From Chloroflexota bacterium (GTDB lineage Bacteria; Chloroflexota; Anaerolineae; Promineifilales; Promineifilaceae), in assembly GCA_022616275.1 (NCBI GenBank), contig JAKEFB010000104.1, positions 26,523-90,522 on the forward strand: a DNA stretch of 64,000 bases, read 5' to 3'. The notes beneath the pieces were generated by a model. That model did not search any database. It worked only from the letters and a program-made list of their open reading frames with translations, and was not told where the DNA came from. Shown here one piece after another: positions 59,278 to 64,000 of the stretch; the first letter of the stretch is position 1, and the number at the start of each line of letters is the position of its first letter. The position numbers were made by a program, and so were the translations under genes.

Positions 59278-60015
59278 TTATGTCTCCCCCAGATAGGCTT
59301 TTCGCATCATCTCATTGTGGCGCAGGTTGTCGGCCGTATCGTCCAGCACCACCCGGCCGGTCTGGATGACGTAGCCGTAGTCGGCAATAGACAGGGCCAT
59401 GTTGGCGTTCTGCTCGACGACAAAGATGGTTGTGCCTTCCTGGTTAATGCGCTGGATAATTTCAAAGCTCTGCTCCACCAGGATGGGGGCCAGGCCCATT
59501 GACGGTTCGTCCATGAGCAACACCTTCGGCCGGGCCATCAACGCCCGGCCCACGGCCACCATTTGCTGCTCGCCGCCGCTCAGCGTGCCGGCCCGCTGAT
59601 TCAACCGCTCCTTAACGCGCGGAAACAGGCGAAAGACATTTTCCATGTCCGCCTCAATGCCCTCCCGGTCCGTACGCAGGTAAGCGCCCATATCCAGGTT
59701 TTCACGCACGGTCATGCGCTGGAAGAGGCGGCGGTTCTCCGGCACCATCGAAATGCCTTTCTGGACAACAGCCTTGGTCGGCTGTCCGTTCATCCGCTCC
59801 CCGTCCAGAAATACGTCGCCGTCTGTTGGTTTCACGTAGCCCAGGATGGTTTTCAGTGTCGTCGTCTTGCCGCTGGCGTTCCCACCCAGCAGGCAGACAA
59901 TCTCCCCTGAATAAATTTCCATGTTGACGTCTTTGAGCACGGCAATGGGGCCATAATGGGTATAGACGTGGCGCAACTCCAGGACTGGCTGGCCGTCTTT
60001 ACGATGCTGCTTCAT
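59278..60015 (-). CDS. livF: Branched-chain amino acid ABC transporter, ATP-binding protein LivF
   Basis: 245 residues from the ATG at 60015, overlapping the livG end by 17 nt. Walker A GGNASGKTT, QKGISMVPENRRLFQRMTVRENLDMGAY, signature LSGGEQQMVAVGRALM, Walker B LLMDEPSMGLAP and EQNANMALSIADYGYV are LivF-typical. With LivG it drives import through LivH-LivM. Confidence 0.95.
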   Translation of the reverse strand: MKQHRKDGQPVLELRHVYTHYGPIAVLKDVNMEIYSGEIVCLLGGNASGKTTTLKTILGYVKPTDGDVFLDGERMNGQPTKAVVQKGISMVPENRRLFQRMTVRENLDMGAYLRTDREGIEADMENVFRLFPRVKERLNQRAGTLSGGEQQMVAVGRALMARPKVLLMDEPSMGLAPILVEQSFEIIQRINQEGTTIFVVEQNANMALSIADYGYVIQTGRVVLDDTADNLRHNEMMRKAYLGET

Positions 60016-60805
60016 GTTCCTTCGCCCCTTTGCGGCCCAAATATGCTTCCAGTACCCGCTCGTTCTGGGCAACTTCGCTGTAGCTGCCCTCGGCTATCTT
60101 TTGCCCATAGTCGAGGACGACCACCCGGTCAGAGACGCCTTTGACCACCTGCATGTCGTGCTCGATGACGATCAGGGTGTAGCCCTTCTCGTCCCGCAGG
60201 CGGCTGATCAATCCTGTTAGCTCCAGTGTTTCTCGAGGGTTCATGCCGGCCGTCGGCTCGTCCAATAGAAGCAGCCGGGCATCCGTAGCCATAGCCCGGG
60301 CAATCTCCAGGCGCCGCCGGTTGGCGTAAGACAGGACGCGGGCCGGCTGGTTAAGCCGGTAGCCAACCAGACGACTACCAAAGAAGGCCAGGACTTCTTC
60401 GGCCTTTTTACGTGTTTCTATCTCTTCCGCGCGCACCCTGGGCAGGTTTAACAAAATGGTCAGTACGTTGGCGCTGGTCCGGCAATGCTGGCCGCACATC
60501 ACGTTTTCCAGAATGGTCAGGTCGCGGAAAAGGCGGACGTTCTGGAAGGTACGAGCGATTCCCCGCTTGGTAATCTGGTCCGGGGTTAAGCCGACCACAC
60601 TCTGCCCTTCAAACAGGATTTCACCGCTGTCCGGCGGATAGAAGCCACTGATCAGGTTAAAGAAAGTGGTCTTGCCGGCGCCGTTCGGGCCGATGACGCT
60701 GACAATCTCGCCCTCGTCCACGTGGAAGTCGAGGTGGTTGATGGCCTGCAGGCCGCCAAAATTCTTGGCCAGTCCCTTGATTTCGAGTAACGTCACGCTA
60801 CTCAT
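59999..60805 (-). CDS. livG: Branched-chain amino acid ABC transporter, ATP-binding protein LivG
   Basis: 268 residues from the ATG at 60805; an ATG at 60826 inside a CTCATTGCTC repeat is less likely. Walker A GPNGAGKTTFFN, GIARTFQNVRLFRDLTILENVM, signature-region LSYANRRRLEIARAMA (as usual for LivG, replacing LSGGQ), Walker B LLLDEPTAGMNP and VIEHDMQVVKGVSDRVVVLDYG. It pairs with LivF. Confidence 0.95.
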   Translation of the reverse strand: MSSVTLLEIKGLAKNFGGLQAINHLDFHVDEGEIVSVIGPNGAGKTTFFNLISGFYPPDSGEILFEGQSVVGLTPDQITKRGIARTFQNVRLFRDLTILENVMCGQHCRTSANVLTILLNLPRVRAEEIETRKKAEEVLAFFGSRLVGYRLNQPARVLSYANRRRLEIARAMATDARLLLLDEPTAGMNPRETLELTGLISRLRDEKGYTLIVIEHDMQVVKGVSDRVVVLDYGQKIAEGSYSEVAQNERVLEAYLGRKGAKEHEAAS

Positions 60806-60822
60806 TGCTCGTCGCTCATCGC

Positions 60823-62652
60823 TCATTGCTCACTGCTTTGTACTTTCTGTTCACCACCTGTCGTTTGGGCTTTCAACCAGGCATCCTGGCTGCCTTCTTC
60901 GTCGGTCAAAACGTGGGCAATACGCCGGTTGGGGATAAGGCCCTCCGGCCGGTAGAGCATCATGATCATTAAAACAACGCCGTAGACGAGAAACTTGTAC
61001 TCGTCAAATTCGCGCAGCAGCTCCGGCATACCGACGATCAGGAAGGCCCCGGCGACCATACCCGGAATGCTGCCGAGACCGCCAATAATGACGATAATCA
61101 ACACCTGGATAGATTTCTCGATGCTGAAGCTGTGGGGGAAGACGGAGCGAATGTAAGTGGCGAAGAGCGCGCCGGCAAAGCTGGCCAGGATAGCCCCGGT
61201 GATGAAAGCCATCAGCTTGGTGGTAACAATGTTGATACCCATGACTTCGGCCACACGCTCGTCTTCGCGGAGGGCCATCCAGGCCCGGCCGACGCGGGAA
61301 CTTTGTAGCCGCCACAGGGCGTACACGCTCAAGAGGACAAGAGCCAGGACAGGGTAAAAAACTTCCGGTGGATCAGCGAGTTGAAACGGACCAATGGCAA
61401 TGCTAGGAATACGAATGATACCCTGGGCAGCGCCGAGCACAGGCTTGAACCAGTCGGACTGGATAATCAGCCGGGCAATCTCGCCGAAACCCAGAGTCAC
61501 GATAGCCAGGTAATCGCCGCGCATGCGGATAACCGGCGTACCGACGATAATACCGGCGATGGTGGCCATGACCATACCTACGAGCAGGGCGGCCCAGAAG
61601 CTGACCTGAGGACAAAAACTACCTGCCACGCAGGCCGGAGTTTGAGGAGAGGTGAGTACAGCCGTGGTGTAAGCGCCAACGGCGAAAAAGGCTACATACC
61701 CCAGGTCTAGCATCCCGGCGTAACCCAGGACGATGTTTAATCCCAGGGCCATAATGGCAAAGATACCGACCAAGTCCAGGACAGAGCTAAGGAAGGGGCC
61801 AATGGCAAAGGGCGAGAGCAGGATCAAAGCGGCCAGGGCGATGTAGCCGGCGATAGCCAGTCTCCGGCGCTCTTCGGCCGGCAGGCTGTTGATTCTCGCG
61901 TGAATTTGATTACCCCGTTGATTGACGTACCAGGCAATGGCAAAAGCCAGGACGGTCACAATAACCGCTCCGACCGGTGTAAGACCACCGCCACTCCTAA
62001 ACAGAATTTGGGCCACGGGCCGCAGGCTAAGTCCAATACGCTGGCCAGTCGCGGTCAAAATTTGGGTAATAACGTCGCTCAGGATGCCAAAGCCTAACAC
62101 CCAGGTCAGGGTCCGGGAGACAGGCCGGCTCCATTGCTGCGGGACCAGGTGCAGTGCCCCGCCCAGGGCGCCCAGAGCCGCAAAAATGACCACCAGCAAG
62201 GAAAGCCCCACGCCCAGGCCCTGGCCGAGGCTCACCAAATCGTACATTGCCGGCGACACGTTGATGAGGATGGCCCGCAGGCGCTCCTGGTTAAAGAGAC
62301 TCAAGAGTACGACGAGCAGGACTGTCACCAACCCGGCCGCCGCGCCGGCCACCAGGCCGGCCACGACGTTACGGGAATCAATCTCGGCCGGCGGCTGGCC
62401 TTCAATCGGCTTGGGGGGACGGGCTGCCAGGTAGCTGGTGACGAGCGGGATGAAGAGCAGGAGCATGTATCCCATCGTCAAGACGGGATAAATGATGTGC
62501 CGCCCGGCAAACGTGGTCACCATACCGGTAATAGAGACAAACACGGCCGCCAGACCGCCCAGGGCGCCAATTTCGGCCGCCCGGCGCAGCGCTATTTCCG
62601 GGGGCTTCATCAGCAGAACACCGACTTCCCGTTGACCAGCTATCTCGCTCAT
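60823..62652 (-). CDS. livM: Branched-chain amino acid ABC transporter permease LivM, with long N-terminal extension
   Basis: 609 residues. The C-terminal ~330 residues are LivM (ALGLNIVLGYAGMLDLGYVAFFAVGAYT, RMRGDYLAIVTLGFGEIARLI, VGRAWMALREDERVAEVMGIN, YRPEGLIP). The first ~270 residues add about six further hydrophobic segments not present in the 320-430-residue enzymes of proteobacteria. It forms the membrane channel with LivH. The stop of livH overlaps its start region (62652). Confidence 0.94.
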   Translation of the reverse strand: MSEIAGQREVGVLLMKPPEIALRRAAEIGALGGLAAVFVSITGMVTTFAGRHIIYPVLTMGYMLLLFIPLVTSYLAARPPKPIEGQPPAEIDSRNVVAGLVAGAAAGLVTVLLVVLLSLFNQERLRAILINVSPAMYDLVSLGQGLGVGLSLLVVIFAALGALGGALHLVPQQWSRPVSRTLTWVLGFGILSDVITQILTATGQRIGLSLRPVAQILFRSGGGLTPVGAVIVTVLAFAIAWYVNQRGNQIHARINSLPAEERRRLAIAGYIALAALILLSPFAIGPFLSSVLDLVGIFAIMALGLNIVLGYAGMLDLGYVAFFAVGAYTTAVLTSPQTPACVAGSFCPQVSFWAALLVGMVMATIAGIIVGTPVIRMRGDYLAIVTLGFGEIARLIIQSDWFKPVLGAAQGIIRIPSIAIGPFQLADPPEVFYPVLALVLLSVYALWRLQSSRVGRAWMALREDERVAEVMGINIVTTKLMAFITGAILASFAGALFATYIRSVFPHSFSIEKSIQVLIIVIIGGLGSIPGMVAGAFLIVGMPELLREFDEYKFLVYGVVLMIMMLYRPEGLIPNRRIAHVLTDEEGSQDAWLKAQTTGGEQKVQSSEQ

Positions 62653-63728
62653 CAGGCTCTTTCCTCTGACAGGCGCTCGCCTAGCAAGCCCCTCGGCCGG
62701 AAAAGGAGCACCAGGATCAAGACGATAAAAGCCACCATGTCCTTCAATTGGTGGGGGGAGGAAACCCCCAGGCCGCCCAGGATTACCGGACCGTAGGACT
62801 CGACCACGCCCAAGACCAGACCACCCAACATGGCGCCAGGGATATTGCCGATACCGCCCAGAACGGCCGAGGTAAAGGCTTTGATGCCCGGCAGGAAGCC
62901 GGATAGGAAATAGACCTGGGTAAAATGAAGGGCGTAGAGCAGCCCGGCCGCGCCGGCCATTGCCCCACCCACCACGAAAGTAATGACGATGACCCGGTCC
63001 ACGTCAATGCCCATCAGGGCGGCAATTTCCTTGTCCTCGGCCACGGCCCGAATGGAACGGCCGGTCTTGGTCTTTTCTACGAACAGGTAAAGGCCGACCA
63101 TAATGACCAGGGCGGCAATAATCACTAGTATTTGTGTGCCAAAGAGGCGCAGACCAAAGACGGTCACCGTTTGTTGCAACAGCCCGGATCGGGGATAAGA
63201 TTTGAAGGCTGCCCCAAAGAGGCCACGGAAAGCGTACTGGATAAAGAAAGAAGCGCCAATGGAGGTAATGAGCGGCTGCAAACGTGGCGCGCCACGCAGC
63301 GGTCGGTAGGCCACCCGTTCCAGGATGACGGCGATGACGACCGAAGAGAACATTGCCATCAGTAGGGCAATCAACAAGGCGATCAGTGGGTTGGCGTTCC
63401 AGAAACCGGAGCGATTCATGGCTTCGGCGGCGAAGTAGCTTATCATTGCCCCGGCCATAAATACCTCGCCGTGGGCAAAGTTGATGAAGCCGAGAATACC
63501 GTAGACCATCGTGTATCCCAGGGCAATGAGGGCGTAAATCCCCCCTTGGGCAATCCCGAATAAAAAGAAATTAATCCATTGATTGCTGGTGTAACCGCCC
63601 TCTGCCGGAGATAAAACCAGGGTGTTGCCGATCCCGGTGACGACAATGACGATGACGGCAATGGCAATAATCCAGGTCAGGATCCGGCCGGTTGAAATTC
63701 TTCGACTGCCAGGCAAGGCGTGAACCAT
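62652..63728 (-). CDS. livH: Branched-chain amino acid ABC transporter permease LivH
   Basis: 358 residues with about eight to nine membrane spans. LivH motifs: ALIALGYTMVYGILGFINFAHGEVFMAGA, PLRGAPRLQPLITSIGASFFIQ, KTKTGRSIRAVAEDKEIAALMGIDVDRVI and AFTSAVLGGIGNIPGAMLGGLVLG. It begins with an ATG at 63728, follows the binding-protein gene, and leads the livHMGF run. Confidence 0.96.
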   Translation of the reverse strand: MVHALPGSRRISTGRILTWIIAIAVIVIVVTGIGNTLVLSPAEGGYTSNQWINFFLFGIAQGGIYALIALGYTMVYGILGFINFAHGEVFMAGAMISYFAAEAMNRSGFWNANPLIALLIALLMAMFSSVVIAVILERVAYRPLRGAPRLQPLITSIGASFFIQYAFRGLFGAAFKSYPRSGLLQQTVTVFGLRLFGTQILVIIAALVIMVGLYLFVEKTKTGRSIRAVAEDKEIAALMGIDVDRVIVITFVVGGAMAGAAGLLYALHFTQVYFLSGFLPGIKAFTSAVLGGIGNIPGAMLGGLVLGVVESYGPVILGGLGVSSPHQLKDMVAFIVLILVLLFRPRGLLGERLSEERA

Positions 63729-63810
63729 ATTGTTATCCCGGTCAATTAGGGATGAGCGATGAGATAGCCTTACCGACTATCTCATCGCTCATCTGTGAGT
63801 CGCTTCGTAA

Positions 63811-63862
63811 TCAGGTAAGTGGTAATTAAGTAATTACCACTTACCTGATTACCTGATTACCT
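63811..63862. repeat. AATTACC-type inverted repeat between livK and livH
   Basis: GTAAGTGGTAATTAAGTAATTACCACTTAC forms a perfect-looking hairpin followed by CTGATTACCTGATTACC tandem units. A nearby GAGATAG/CTATCTC pair (63758-63785) adds a second stem. These might lower expression of the permease genes relative to the binding protein. Confidence 0.6.
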
Positions 63863-63863
63863 T

Positions 63864-64000
63864 CTACGGCTCGAAGGTATAGACCACGTTGGCCTTGAGG
63901 CCGGTGATGCCGGCCGCCGGGTCGTCCAGCCGCACCACCTCAATCCGCGGGTCGGCGCAGTCGCCAAACTCGTCACAGGTCAGCGTCCCCGTCAACCCCG
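63864..64000 (-). CDS. Branched-chain amino acid ABC transporter substrate-binding protein, C-terminal end
   Basis: The last 45 codons of a minus-strand gene that continues beyond the window, ending GITGLKANVVYTFEP then TAG. LTCDEFGDCADPRIEVVRL matches the C-terminal region of Liv-type binding proteins with an added Cys pair, and position before livH supports livK. The rest is outside the window. Confidence 0.75.
   Translation of the reverse strand, partial: GLTGTLTCDEFGDCADPRIEVVRLDDPAAGITGLKANVVYTFEP

Noticed and set aside
1-64000. tRNA or rRNA genes
   Set aside because: I saw no cloverleaf with a GGTTCGAATCC-type arm and no rRNA-like sequence in any spacer.

Overview
The window reads as a chromosomal segment of a GC-rich, non-pathogenic environmental bacterium, most likely a Chloroflexota member of the Anaerolineae/Ardenticatenia type. 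This is an inference from gene style (Ser/Thr kinase with a PQQ propeller, FHA/zinc-ribbon protein, long LivM, MoaD-MoaE fusion), pervasive GGCCGG-rich coding sequence and many palindromic intergenic repeats. There are no rRNA or tRNA genes and no CRISPR array that I can see.

Layout. 1-9.6 kb: a partial YceI-domain protein, a short-chain dehydrogenase with a small membrane protein, an FAH-family hydrolase, an uncharacterised protein, then a minus-strand block of O-antigen-ligase/TPR protein, RmlD-like reductase, RNase III and FabF. 9.7-11.8 kb: molybdenum cofactor genes (MoaD-MoaE fusion, MoaC) divergent from a PIG-L deacetylase. 11.8-20.1 kb: a signalling module of kinase-propeller, PP2C phosphatase, VWA protein, FHA protein, a small conserved protein, an OmpR-type regulator, and a RelA/SpoT homologue whose hydrolase looks intact and whose synthetase looks decayed. 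20.2-28.6 kb: a small glycogen-binding-domain protein with its own strong promoter and structured leader, UvrA, an asymmetric heterodimeric ABC exporter, and a DUF2071 protein.

28.6-38 kb is an accessory region: type I restriction-modification (HsdR, HsdM, HsdS), then a CBS-HEPN-DUF7662-DUF4268-like protein that is the best candidate here for an undescribed defence component, then a REP-associated tyrosine transposase (RAYT) flanked by AACCTCCCGGAGGTT-type palindromes. Copies of this palindrome are scattered from 11.8 to 37.6 kb, several of them at stop codons or inside reading frames. 38-44.2 kb: an acquired-looking four-gene operon (PadR, ABC ATPase, FtsX permease, lipoprotein serine hydrolase). 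It is bounded on the left by an antitoxin with a truncated VapC remnant and lies between an intact osmC and a 151-bp duplicate of the osmC 3' end.

44.3-64 kb: a nitroreductase next to an AhpD-like gene with an in-frame UGA exactly at the second active-site Cys (CHYU, a probable selenoprotein), a VapBC pair, DnaK, a trans-3-hydroxyproline dehydratase, superoxide dismutase, ferredoxin, a fumarase/aspartase, a cupredoxin lipoprotein, a JAMM peptidase, PlsY, and a fused SBP3-SBP5 binding protein. An amino-acid catabolic block follows: FAD oxidase, ornithine-cyclodeaminase-type reductase and LivFGMH(K). The hydroxyproline dehydratase, the reductase and the Liv importer could together support (hydroxy)proline use, which is inference.

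At least four unrelated palindromic repeat families recur between genes, often with the upstream gene's stop codon inside the palindrome. All family names come from reading the translations; nothing was searched against a database.
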